A DNA stretch of 64,000 nucleotides from the NCBI RefSeq assembly GCF_900100945.1, contig NZ_FNCG01000016.1, forward strand, positions 1 to 64,000. Reading direction: 5' to 3'. Source of the DNA: Mucilaginibacter gossypii. GTDB taxonomy: Bacteria; Bacteroidota; Bacteroidia; Sphingobacteriales; Sphingobacteriaceae. Of the stretch, positions 43,757 through 52,604 are shown piece by piece. The stretch's first letter is position 1, and every line of letters starts with the position of its first letter. The translations under genes were made by a program, and so were the position numbers. Under the pieces are notes generated by a model. That model searched no databases. It was given only the letters and a program-made list of their open reading frames with translations, and was not told the origin of the DNA.

Positions 43757-44290
43757 TTAAACAGCTTTTGCGGTTATGTTTACATTCAGGTCAAAATCGT
43801 TGTAGATAAGTGTATCGCCCAGGTCTTTAAAAAAGTTTCCGGAACGAAACCTCATACCATATTTGGTACGGTCCACCACAACTTTACCGGTTGCGCTTAC
43901 CGTATCGGCAGCGCGGTTAACTTGCGCATCAAAACCTACAGCACGGGTAATGCCTTTTATGGTCAGGTCGCCGGTGATCCGATAAGTGTCGTTGCTGCCT
44001 TTGTCGATCGCAGTAAACACAAATTGAGCTTCGGGATAATTTTCTGAATTAAAGAAGTCGTCGGAAGCAAGGTGGCCTGCAAACTGGGCGTTGGTAGCCG
44101 GGTCAGTTATGTCAAGGATTTTAATAGAGGTGGTGTCGATATCGAATTTACCGCTGGTTAATTGTCCATCTGCAAAAGTTAAAGAGCCTTCTTTTATAGC
44201 GATGGTACCATTGTGTGCGCCTGTAACTTTACGACCAATCCAGTCGATGTTACTTTTTGCGCTGATGATTTCAAATTTTTGAGTTTCCAT
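43757..44290 (-). CDS. YceI family polyisoprenoid-binding-like protein
   Basis: 177 aa without a signal peptide. The lipocalin-like beta barrel shows IDWIGRKVTGAHNGTIAIKEGSLTF, GKFDIDTTSIKILD and TYRITGDLTIKGITRAVGFDAQV, the YceI core. Members bind isoprenoid quinones or amphiphiles. It is the first gene behind two CRP-type palindromes, followed by tautomerase and SDR. Confidence 0.9.
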   Translation of the reverse strand: METQKFEIISAKSNIDWIGRKVTGAHNGTIAIKEGSLTFADGQLTSGKFDIDTTSIKILDITDPATNAQFAGHLASDDFFNSENYPEAQFVFTAIDKGSNDTYRITGDLTIKGITRAVGFDAQVNRAADTVSATGKVVVDRTKYGMRFRSGNFFKDLGDTLIYNDFDLNVNITAKAV

Positions 44291-44344
44291 TTTGTTATGT
44301 CTTTAATGACAATACAAAGTTGGGGACTAATGGCCTGGAAACTG

Positions 44345-44397
44345 TGTGACCTACATCACAATTGAAATACCACTTTATTTATGTGATGTACATCACA
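44345..44397. promoter_or_regulatory. Tandem CRP/FNR-type operators before the yceI operon
   Basis: TGTGACCTACATCACA (44345-44360) and the perfect palindrome TGTGATGTACATCACA (44382-44397) both fit TGTGA-N6-TCACA. Their centres are 37 bp apart. They lie between the Crp/Fnr gene and yceI on the minus strand; the nearest -7-like box is CAACTTTG (44322-44315). Activation by the neighbouring Crp/Fnr protein is the obvious hypothesis. Confidence 0.8.
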
Positions 44398-44399
44398 TT

Positions 44400-44972
44400 T
44401 TAAGAATGGTATAAACGGCTCAATGTTTCCCTTGAAACGCCTAAGTATGAGGCTATTAATTGTTTAGGAACCACATTGTACAAAGTAGGGTACTGCGCCA
44501 GTAACTCTTCATAACGACGTTTTGCGTTATTATTCATAAATGATAGCAGCCTTTTTTGAGCAGCTACATAGCCCTTGTTGGTACGCCAGCGAAAAAAGTG
44601 CTCGCTTGCGTGAATTTCATTGCAAAGCTTTTCGCGGTCCTGGCCGGTGAGGCAAAGTACTTCGGCATCGGTAATACAATCCAGGCTAATTGTAGCACGT
44701 TCACCGCTGTAAAGCGCGTTATAATCTGAAGCCCACCAGGTAGGCATGGCAAACTGCAGGATGAACATTTTCATGTCGTCGTTAATAAAAAACGACTTCA
44801 GATAGCCCGAAAGTACAAAATACTCACAGTCTACTTTATCACCTTCCCCGATTATAGTTTGCCCTTTTTTAAATGTTTTGTAGGTAAAATGCGAAAAGAA
44901 ATAATCGAACTGCTCGTCGGTCAGCGAGGCGGTTTTGCTTACGTGCTCTTTTAAAATTTCTTTTGGCTGCAT
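44400..44972 (-). CDS. Crp/Fnr family transcriptional regulator
   Basis: 190 aa. The effector beta-roll (FKKGQTIIGEGDKVDCEYFVLSGYLKSFF) is followed by the dimer helix and a C-terminal winged HTH ending VVPKQLIASYLGVSRETLSRLYHS. Unlike E. coli Crp it lacks the RSA-type cAMP-binding arginine/serine signature, as usual for this Bacteroidota group. Two palindromes matching CRP sites lie just after its stop, upstream of the yceI operon. Confidence 0.92.
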   Translation of the reverse strand: MQPKEILKEHVSKTASLTDEQFDYFFSHFTYKTFKKGQTIIGEGDKVDCEYFVLSGYLKSFFINDDMKMFILQFAMPTWWASDYNALYSGERATISLDCITDAEVLCLTGQDREKLCNEIHASEHFFRWRTNKGYVAAQKRLLSFMNNNAKRRYEELLAQYPTLYNVVPKQLIASYLGVSRETLSRLYHS

Positions 44973-45129
44973 GTGATATAAAATAACTACAAAAAAACTT
45001 TATTTGTATAAGAAAGTCAATGTTTAACTTTCCCGCATTTCCGCTTATTTGGGTCTTGAGATAAAGTTAAAGCAATTCATGAGGGATTAATGTGATTCCG
45101 GAAGTGATAAATTTACGTTTTACTATGGA

Positions 45130-45615
45130 ATGAAAAAATTGAACGATATTTTGCTGCTTGGCGATGAGCGTCTTTACCAGGTTTGCCCGCCAGTATTACC
45201 AGACGAACTGCCACTTGTACGCGGTTGGGTTGAAGATATGCATAATGTAATGCATGAAATAAGGCTGAAATACAACTTCGGCCGGGCTATCGCTGCCCCC
45301 CAATTGGGCATTATGAAACGCCTCGTTTACATGAATATTGACAAGCCTGTAGTTTTCATTAACCCCGAAATACAGGACGCCAGCGATGAACTTTTTGAAC
45401 TTTGGGACGATTGCATGAGCTTTCCTAACCTGCTGGTAAACGTTAAAAGGCATAAAACCATCACGGTAAATTACCTCGACGAAAACTGGCAGCAACAGCA
45501 GTGGGTAATGATGGATGCCCTGTCTGAACTGATGCAGCACGAGCATGATCATTTAAATGGTATTTTATGTACTATGCGGGCTATCGACAGCATGTCATTT
45601 AAATGGCGGCTGTAG
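45130..45615 (+). CDS. Peptide deformylase-like protein
   Basis: 161 aa. Motif 1 GRAIAAPQLGIM and motif 3 LMQHEHDHLNG (HExDH) are intact. Motif 2 reads WDDCMSFPN where the canonical enzyme has EGCLSFP: the Cys ligand is kept but the Glu-Gly pair is replaced by Asp-Asp. It probably binds a metal and may deformylate peptides, but could be a secondary paralogue with altered specificity. It stands with a VOC protein 44 bp downstream. Confidence 0.88.
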   Translation: MKKLNDILLLGDERLYQVCPPVLPDELPLVRGWVEDMHNVMHEIRLKYNFGRAIAAPQLGIMKRLVYMNIDKPVVFINPEIQDASDELFELWDDCMSFPNLLVNVKRHKTITVNYLDENWQQQQWVMMDALSELMQHEHDHLNGILCTMRAIDSMSFKWRL

Positions 45616-45659
45616 TAAGTTTTTTTAACTGTTGATGTATTCATCTTATTTTTCTGCTT

Positions 45660-46043
45660 ATGAAGCAATTTATAACACACATTACATTGGTGGTTAATGA
45701 CTATGACGAAGCAATTCAATTCTATGTAGAAAAATTGAATTTCGACCTGGTCGAAGACACACCGATCAATGAAAATAAAAGATGGGTTTTGGTAAGGCCC
45801 AGGGGGGCATTTGAGTGTAGCTTGCTGTTAGCAAAGGCCGTAGGTGATGAACAAAAAAGTCGGATAGGACAGCAAACGGGTGGCCGCGTATTTCTTTTTT
45901 TAAGGACCGATGATTTTTGGCGCGATTACCGTGCGATGCAGGATAAAAACATCATCTTCGTTCGTGAACCCCGGGCGGAACCATACGGCACGGTTGCCGT
46001 TTTTAAAGATCCCTTTGGTAATTTATGGGATTTGCTTGGTTGA
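45660..46043 (+). CDS. VOC family protein (glyoxalase/bleomycin-resistance fold)
   Basis: 127 aa. HITLVVNDYDEAIQFYVEKLNFDLVED is the first beta-alpha-beta-beta-beta unit, and FVREPRAEPYGTVAVFKDPFGNLWDLLG the second, with the metal-ligand His near residue 6 and Glu in the second half. It probably forms a dimer in the cytosol. The specific reaction cannot be assigned. Confidence 0.92.
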   Translation: MKQFITHITLVVNDYDEAIQFYVEKLNFDLVEDTPINENKRWVLVRPRGAFECSLLLAKAVGDEQKSRIGQQTGGRVFLFLRTDDFWRDYRAMQDKNIIFVREPRAEPYGTVAVFKDPFGNLWDLLG

Positions 46044-46171
46044 GCCCAAAGCTGCCAAAATCCGGTCACCAAAGCTTCTTATAATACGGCTGTTAAATAA
46101 AAAATTAAAAACGCCTGTAACGTATAGGGGTAAAGTGTGGTCATAGCTGTATTACCAATAAAACCCCATTT

Positions 46172-47212
46172 ATGAAAAACTATATTTTACTTCTTCTGCT
46201 TGCCGGGCAAACCGCGGTGGCAGCAGCGCAAGATGGCGACAGCCGTTCGTTATATCTTACCAAATCATTGGCTAACGATGCCATTACCAGCGCCGTGGTA
46301 CGTACATCGGCCGGAGGTATTGTAGTTAGCGGGCAGGCCGGCCAAGCTCCGCGGGTGGAAGTTTATATTAAAGGCAACAACGGTAATGATCTTTCAAAGG
46401 AAGAGATCAAAAAACGCCTTGACAAGGATTATACACTTGATATATCTGTTAGCGGGCATGAAGTTAGGGCCATTGCCAAAAGCAAGCGTCAAAACTTTTT
46501 TAACTGGAGAAGCTCATTGAGCATCTCGTTTCGCATTTATGTACCGCAGCAATGCGCAACCGACCTGGAAACCAGCGGCGGCGGTATTGGTCTTGATAAT
46601 TTAAAAGGCAACGAAAAATTTAGCACCAGCGGCGGCGGTTTAACTATCGACAGGCTTTACGGTACCATCCGCGGTAACACCTCGGGCGGCGGCATTCATG
46701 TTTCCAATTCGGGCGATGATATTTCGCTTGAAACCAGCGGAGGCGGTATTGAGGCTAAAAACTGTAACGGCAGGATCAGGCTTGAAACCAGTGGCGGTGG
46801 TATAACTTTAGAAAATTTAAAGGGTAATATTAACGCCGAAACCAGTGGTGGCGGTGTTAATGGAAATAATATCAGCGGCGAGCTCATCACCAGTACTTCC
46901 GGCGGGAGCATTGATCTTAAACGCATGGCAGGGAGTATTAGCGCGCAAACCAGCGGCGGCGGTCTGTACGCCCAAATGCTAAAAGTTGGCAAATATCTTA
47001 AACTGGAATCAAGCGCCGGCAATGTTGATATCGAACTTCCGCAAAACCAGGGCTATGACCTCGATCTGCGAGGTGAAGGTGTTTCTCCATCATCGGTTGC
47101 CAAATTTAACGGGCAATGGGAAAAAGAACGGGTTAGCGGCAAATACAATGGCGGCGGCATTCCGGTTAACGCAGAGGCATCTGGAGGGAGTGTTAATATA
47201 AAATTCAGGTAA
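46172..47212 (+). CDS. DUF4097 secreted beta-helix-repeat protein
   Basis: 346 aa with a signal peptide (MKNYILLLLLAGQTAVAAAQ). From residue about 130, strand units of the form ETSGGGIxLxNLxGNI recur about ten times (TSGGGIGLDNLKGN, TSGGGLTIDRLYG, TSGGGIHVSNSGD), the DUF4097 adhesin-like beta-solenoid. It is probably exported to the periplasm or surface; function unknown. The following terminator is shared with the convergent MFS gene. Confidence 0.9.
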   Translation: MKNYILLLLLAGQTAVAAAQDGDSRSLYLTKSLANDAITSAVVRTSAGGIVVSGQAGQAPRVEVYIKGNNGNDLSKEEIKKRLDKDYTLDISVSGHEVRAIAKSKRQNFFNWRSSLSISFRIYVPQQCATDLETSGGGIGLDNLKGNEKFSTSGGGLTIDRLYGTIRGNTSGGGIHVSNSGDDISLETSGGGIEAKNCNGRIRLETSGGGITLENLKGNINAETSGGGVNGNNISGELITSTSGGSIDLKRMAGSISAQTSGGGLYAQMLKVGKYLKLESSAGNVDIELPQNQGYDLDLRGEGVSPSSVAKFNGQWEKERVSGKYNGGGIPVNAEASGGSVNIKFR

Positions 47213-47237
47213 GCATTTAATAATTAAGCAATAAAAA

Positions 47238-47270
47238 GAAAAGCTCCGGGTTTGTGATCCGGAGCTTTTC
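47238..47270. terminator. Bidirectional terminator between DUF4097 and MFS genes
   Basis: GAAAAGCTCCGG and CCGGAGCTTTTC form a perfect 12-bp stem with a nine-base loop, with TTTTTT on the plus-strand side and A-rich sequence on the other, so it can end both convergent transcripts. Confidence 0.85.
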
Positions 47271-47276
47271 TTTTTT

Positions 47277-48449
47277 CTATCCCTTGTTGGTGTTCCGCCC
47301 GTTTATCAATGCCATTAATCCCCAAACCGGCCCTATGGCCAGTAGCATATAAATATATCGCGCGTTTTCGGCCGTTCGTAAAGCCGCGATCAGTTGAATA
47401 CTTATAATAGTAATGGCAAAGCCTATGCAATTAACAATAGTTAACGCGGTACCTTTTAATTGCTGATCGGCATTTTGCGCAACCAGAGTCGAAAATAACG
47501 GCGAATCGGCGATTGCAGTCGTACTCCAAACCAATAAAAACCCGATCATTGCCCATGCCGAACCTGCAAACAAAAATAGCGGCGATACCAAACAGCAGGT
47601 ACACGAAATTGTTAATGCCAGTACCGCCACATTTTTTACACCCTTGTATTTAGATATAATGCCGCTGCCCGCACAGGCCAGCGCCCCAGCCCCAATAATC
47701 AGAAACGATAACAACGGAACATTTAAATCGGCAGCTATGAACCTGGCGTTGTAAGTTGTTAACATTACCGGCACAAAAGCCCAAAAAGCATAAAGCTCCC
47801 ACATATGACCAAAGTAGCCGAAGGCAGCAGCCCTGAACTGTCGGTTGCCAAAACTTTGTATAAACGCGGCCGGGTTCAGCGCCCGTGTGGGTTTTCTTTC
47901 CGCACCATCCGGTACAAGCAATACCATAGCACATCCACCCAAAGCGGCTAATGCCGAAGTTGACAAAATAACATAGCGCCATGGCAATGCCCCCATTAAA
48001 CTTTTTAGCAGGTGCGGAAATGATGTGCCTAATACCAAAGCCCCAACCAAAAATCCCAACGCTTTGCCTAATCCCTGCGGATAATGATCTGAGGCTATTT
48101 TCATGCCTACCGGATAAATCCCGGCCAGGAAAAAACCTGTGGAATATCTTAGTATCAGTATTGTAGCAGCACCTGTACCCGACAGGCACGCCAATGCGTT
48201 GATAAAAGCGGCAATAAGAGCGCAGATAAAAAACACCCGCACCGGCGAAAATCTGTCGGCAATACTAAGAATAGCAAAAACGAGAGTGCCGGTAATAAAT
48301 CCAAGCTGAACCGCGCTTGTTAAGTAAGCCAGATAAGACGGTTCAAGCTGCAATTGTTTGGCCATATCGCTCATAACAGCATTGCCTGCAAACCACAATG
48401 AAGTGCAAAAAAACTGGGAGAGTACGATTACCGGGAGGATACGTTTCAT
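47277..48449 (-). CDS. MFS transporter
   Basis: 390 aa with twelve hydrophobic segments. The cytoplasmic loop after TM2 carries ADRFSPVRVFF in the place of motif A, and FFLAGIYPVGMKIASDHYPQGLGKALGFLVGALVLGT is the CynX/NNP-like central region. No substrate-diagnostic motif is recognised; it might export or import a small organic molecule. It is divergent from the small membrane protein gene at 48636. Confidence 0.87.
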   Translation of the reverse strand: MKRILPVIVLSQFFCTSLWFAGNAVMSDMAKQLQLEPSYLAYLTSAVQLGFITGTLVFAILSIADRFSPVRVFFICALIAAFINALACLSGTGAATILILRYSTGFFLAGIYPVGMKIASDHYPQGLGKALGFLVGALVLGTSFPHLLKSLMGALPWRYVILSTSALAALGGCAMVLLVPDGAERKPTRALNPAAFIQSFGNRQFRAAAFGYFGHMWELYAFWAFVPVMLTTYNARFIAADLNVPLLSFLIIGAGALACAGSGIISKYKGVKNVAVLALTISCTCCLVSPLFLFAGSAWAMIGFLLVWSTTAIADSPLFSTLVAQNADQQLKGTALTIVNCIGFAITIISIQLIAALRTAENARYIYMLLAIGPVWGLMALINGRNTNKG

Positions 48450-48635
48450 TTGGTTTTGAAGAACTAAAGCGGTGCAATAATAATTATAAACTGTACGCTA
48501 AAAAAATAGTACCGCTTTTACCTTGCGTATCCCGTTCAGGAAACGCCACCTGCATTTTTAATTCCCGTTATGTTGCCTTTATAAAAATATGTATCTTGAG
48601 TTTCAAAACTAAACCTAACCCTGTCATCATTACCA

Positions 48636-49256
48636 ATGGATAAGCAACAAATTATTGAGCAGATAAAATGGATGATTGCCGATGGTAATTCGGATCATGA
48701 GATTGAGGCCCTGCTGGTTGGAGAAGGCCTTGCCCGGGCCGAAGCAAAGCGTACTCTTGCTATAATCAAACATGAATTGTTTCCAGACGAATACCCTGAA
48801 TTTATTGAGCCCGATAAACGTCGGAATTATTGGTGGCCTGTTTTATTAACCCTTGCTGCTATCTTTACGCTGGGTATTTTGTACTACCATCATCAGCATG
48901 AATTAAACACAGCCGAAAGAGAAATAACCCCCGCCGATATGATCCTGCTTATGAAAGCAGGGCCGGGCGTTTATACTACCGAACTCAATAAAATCAACAG
49001 CGGATGGGTTTTTGACCAGGATAAAGACAGATGGGAAAATAAGAAACGAAAAACAGCCCTCGCCATCAGGATGGAACAACTCCTGTACATGTGTCCTGTG
49101 TTGCACGATCATTCATTCCAGGACTATCTTGAAAGTCATGACTTCAGAGACATAATTTATGGAAAACCCGGAAGCAAGATTTACCAAAACAACGAGTTTA
49201 TGTTTACTATTCAAACCAATGGAGCCTACACAATGATCTCGCTGGCCAACCGGTAA
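48636..49256 (+). CDS. Single-pass membrane protein of unknown function
   Basis: 206 aa. The N-terminal 65 residues are helical and charged (MDKQQIIEQIKWMIADGNSD..., FPDEYPEFIEPDKRR). One transmembrane segment (WWPVLLTLAAIFTLGILYYH) follows, then a C-terminal soluble domain (ITPADMILLMKAGPGVYTTELNKIN onward). The arrangement suggests a cytoplasmic or periplasmic sensor-like domain pair. I do not recognise a family. It is an isolated gene upstream of the SusC leader. Confidence 0.6.
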   Translation: MDKQQIIEQIKWMIADGNSDHEIEALLVGEGLARAEAKRTLAIIKHELFPDEYPEFIEPDKRRNYWWPVLLTLAAIFTLGILYYHHQHELNTAEREITPADMILLMKAGPGVYTTELNKINSGWVFDQDKDRWENKKRKTALAIRMEQLLYMCPVLHDHSFQDYLESHDFRDIIYGKPGSKIYQNNEFMFTIQTNGAYTMISLANR

Positions 49257-49589
49257 ATTGCGCCATTGCTTCTAAACGTATCTTTTTTGATCGATTTTAA
49301 AAAAGTCAAATTTTTTAGCAGGCGCTTCATAACACCCTTTTTACAAAACGCCAAAATTTAAACCTTGTTAACCCCCGGTTAACAAAGTCTGCTTGTTTGT
49401 CAATAGCAAAAAGCTGAAAACCAGCTAAAAGCAGCGTAAATAAGAAAAACAATATTGATTTTAATTAATAGATAAGTTAACCCTATATTTATTTCCTGAT
49501 AATAAAACAACCGTTGCTTTGCACCAATTATCGCCCTACTATCTCAACTTGGGCATCTATTAAAACAGGGTTTGTCATTAATTAAAACT
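49257..49589 (+). promoter_or_regulatory. Upstream region of susC with a perfect operator-like palindrome
   Basis: TTGTTAACC (49365-49373) and GGTTAACAA (49377-49385) are perfect inverted arms separated by CCC, the form of LacI-family operators. Downstream are TATATTTA (49484-49491), one mismatch from TAnnTTTG, and an AT-rich leader of about 100 bases before the ATG at 49590. The rest of the 333 bp has no gene. Confidence 0.6.
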
Positions 49590-52583
49590 ATGAAAAAAAA
49601 CTACAGATTTATTTTAAGGCTCTTTTTTGAAAAAAGTAAAACGATTTGTCTTTTCCTGCTGATGTTTATAGCCTCGTCAGCGGTTTTTGCACAGGACGGC
49701 ACCATAAAAGGTACCGTTACCGATGAAAGTAATCTTCCTTTACCCGGTGTAGTGGTAACCGTAAAAAGTTCGGGAAGATCAACTTCAACCAACGCTAACG
49801 GTGGCTATACCGTAAAAACAAGCGGCGCCGGCGATGTCCTTAAATTTACCTTTTTAGGCTCGGTACCAAAGGAGGTTACTATTGGCGAAAAGAACACGGT
49901 GAATGTTACTATGGTTACCGATACCAAACAACTTAAAGATGTTGTAGTTATCGGTTATGGTACCGCAAGCCGCAAGGATGTAACAGGCGCTATTACTTCG
50001 GTTAAAGCCGAAGATTTTAATGCCGGTGTATTAACCACTCCTGCCGAACTATTGCAGGGTAAGGTAGCCGGTTTAAATATTACCAAAAGTGGTGACCCTA
50101 ACAAACAGCCTGCTACCATTTTAAGGGGGCCCTCAACTTTACGTGAAGGTGCAGCTCAGCAACCTTTTTATGTAATTGATGGGGTGCCGGGTGCTTCTAT
50201 CGATCTTTTGGCCCCCGCCGATATCGAAAGCATCGACGTGCTGAAAGACGCATCGTCGACAGCTATTTACGGTTCACGTGCTGCCAACGGTGTAATCATT
50301 GTTACTACCCGCAGGGCCAAAGCCGGTCAAACAAGGTTAACTTACAGTGCTTATGGCGCCGTTGAGAACGTGTCAAAAAACATTGATGTACTTACCGGCG
50401 ACGAGCTGCGTAAATATTTAACAGACAACGGTGTGCCTAAATTAAGCGCTGCTGATGACGATGGTTCAAATACCAATTGGCAAAAACTGGCCGAGCGTAC
50501 GGGTTATTCACAAAACCATAATCTTTCATATGGCGGCGCCGGCACCAATTCGGAGTATGGTGCAAGCGTAAACTACATGAAAAACAATGGTATATTGAGA
50601 AATACCAGCCTGGAACGTACTATTTATAAAGGTTATATCAACCAGCGGTTTTTTAATGATCGTTTAAAATTGGGTATCACACTTACCAACAGTGCTACCA
50701 AAAACAACGATATCTTCCAAAGCCAGGTGTTATCGGGTATTTTATTCTACCTGCCAACGGTTAGTCCTTTTAACCCGGATGGTACCTATAAAGAAAACTA
50801 TACCCGTACAGGTAGCGGTCCTTTGAACCCGTTATCATTAATAAATAACAACTTTACCAAAACAGAGAACAACAAAACATTGATCAATGGTTTTGCCTCT
50901 GTTGACATCCTGAAAGGTTTAAAATTTACCATATCGGGATCAACCCAAAAAGAACAGAATAACGTTAATACCTATTCTACCAGCCAATCTGGTATCTATG
51001 TTAATCAAAATGGAGTGGCCGTACGCAGTGCTTACACCAATACCAGCAACGTAGTTGAGGCTTATTTTAACTACGATCGCGTATTCGGTAAGCATTCATT
51101 GAAATTGTTAGGTGGTTACTCTTATCAGCAAGACCGTAATAACGATGGTTTTGGTGTGCAAACACAAAACTTTTCAAATGATGCTTTAACATACAACTAC
51201 CTGGCGCTGTCAAACCCAACGCAGCTTTCGCAAATTGTGTTCAACCCTAACTATATTTCTACGTTGAGGTTCGTATCGTTCTATGCCCGTGGCCAGTATG
51301 AGTTTTCGGATAAATACTTGTTACAGGCTTCGTTAAGGGAAGACGGTTCATCGGCATTTGGTATTAACCAGCGCCATGGTTACTTCCCGGCGGCTTCTGC
51401 GGGTTGGAAAATCATTAACGAAGATTTCATGAAATCGGTTCCGGTTATCAGCGACCTGAAATTAAGGGCTGGTTACGGTGTATCTGGTAACAGCTTAGGT
51501 TTTGATGCCTTTACTGCAAGGTTAATTTACGGTGTGCCGCCGGGCGGCGGTAAATTCCTGAGCAATGGTAACATTATTAATCCCATTGGCCCAGTACGTA
51601 ATGATAACCCTGATTTGAAATGGGAAAGTACTGCTACCACCAACATCGGTTTGGACTTTGGTTTGTTCAACAACCGCTTAACCGGCTCGGTAGATTATTA
51701 TATCAAAAAAACATCCGACCTGATCTATACCTACCCGGTATCAACCACGCTTTACTTCTATCCGTTTTACACTGCTAACGTAGGTAAAATCAAAAACAGC
51801 GGTATCGAGGTTGTTTTAAATGCGGTACCTGTAAAATCACAAGCTTTTACATGGCGTACTTCATTCAACGTTTCGCATAATAAAAACGTTGTACAAAGCT
51901 TATCGAACAGCCAGTTCGGTCTTAACTTTATACAAACCGCGCAGTTAGGCGGTAAAGGCCAGTCGGGCAATTATAGTCAGATCATACAACCTGGTTATGC
52001 TATCGGCACATTTGACCTGTGGCACTATATGGGTAAAAACGCCAATGGTGTAAGTACCTATCAAAAAGCCGACGGATCGGTAATAGCAACCCAGCCTTTA
52101 ACTTCTGATCAGTTTATTAAATATGATGCGCAGCCTAAATTGGTTTACGGTTGGAGCAACAGTTTCTTTTATAAAGGCTTCGACTTAAACTTCCTGGTGC
52201 GTGGTGTTTATGGTAACAAGATCCTTAACGCCACCCTTGCTTCATTGAATAACCCTGCGGATTCAAAACTGCAGAACATCCCAAGGTTTACCTTGGGCGA
52301 ATCATTTAAGGATGTCAATGCCTACCTGATCTCTGACCGTTTCCTTGAAAGCGGCTCATACCTGCGTTTGGATAACGCTACTTTGGGTTATACCGTCAAG
52401 CCACACATCCAGGCCATAAAAAGCCTGCGTTTTTATGCATCGGGCAATAATATTTTTATCATCACCAAATACCGTGGTGTTGATCCCGAAGTTAATATCG
52501 GCGGCTTAACCCCGGGTATCGATAACCGCGATTTCTATCCTAAAACACGCACGTTCAGCTTAGGTATAACCGCATCATTCTAA
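49590..52583 (+). CDS. SusC/RagA family TonB-linked outer-membrane protein
   Basis: 997 aa, start MKKNYRFILRLFFEK at 49590 (a TTG six codons upstream is less likely). A signal peptide ends AVFAQ. A CarboxypepD_reg-like domain (about 44-115; GTVTDESNLPLPGVVVTVKS) precedes the plug with TKQLKDVVVIGYGTASRKDVTG and DIESIDVLKDASSTAIYGSR, the SusC signature. The large barrel ends FSLGITASF. It forms the outer-membrane transport pore with the SusD-like lipoprotein encoded 21 bp downstream. Confidence 0.96.
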   Translation: MKKNYRFILRLFFEKSKTICLFLLMFIASSAVFAQDGTIKGTVTDESNLPLPGVVVTVKSSGRSTSTNANGGYTVKTSGAGDVLKFTFLGSVPKEVTIGEKNTVNVTMVTDTKQLKDVVVIGYGTASRKDVTGAITSVKAEDFNAGVLTTPAELLQGKVAGLNITKSGDPNKQPATILRGPSTLREGAAQQPFYVIDGVPGASIDLLAPADIESIDVLKDASSTAIYGSRAANGVIIVTTRRAKAGQTRLTYSAYGAVENVSKNIDVLTGDELRKYLTDNGVPKLSAADDDGSNTNWQKLAERTGYSQNHNLSYGGAGTNSEYGASVNYMKNNGILRNTSLERTIYKGYINQRFFNDRLKLGITLTNSATKNNDIFQSQVLSGILFYLPTVSPFNPDGTYKENYTRTGSGPLNPLSLINNNFTKTENNKTLINGFASVDILKGLKFTISGSTQKEQNNVNTYSTSQSGIYVNQNGVAVRSAYTNTSNVVEAYFNYDRVFGKHSLKLLGGYSYQQDRNNDGFGVQTQNFSNDALTYNYLALSNPTQLSQIVFNPNYISTLRFVSFYARGQYEFSDKYLLQASLREDGSSAFGINQRHGYFPAASAGWKIINEDFMKSVPVISDLKLRAGYGVSGNSLGFDAFTARLIYGVPPGGGKFLSNGNIINPIGPVRNDNPDLKWESTATTNIGLDFGLFNNRLTGSVDYYIKKTSDLIYTYPVSTTLYFYPFYTANVGKIKNSGIEVVLNAVPVKSQAFTWRTSFNVSHNKNVVQSLSNSQFGLNFIQTAQLGGKGQSGNYSQIIQPGYAIGTFDLWHYMGKNANGVSTYQKADGSVIATQPLTSDQFIKYDAQPKLVYGWSNSFFYKGFDLNFLVRGVYGNKILNATLASLNNPADSKLQNIPRFTLGESFKDVNAYLISDRFLESGSYLRLDNATLGYTVKPHIQAIKSLRFYASGNNIFIITKYRGVDPEVNIGGLTPGIDNRDFYPKTRTFSLGITASF

Positions 52584-52604
52584 AAAACCTCAGAAAGACA
52601 AAAG

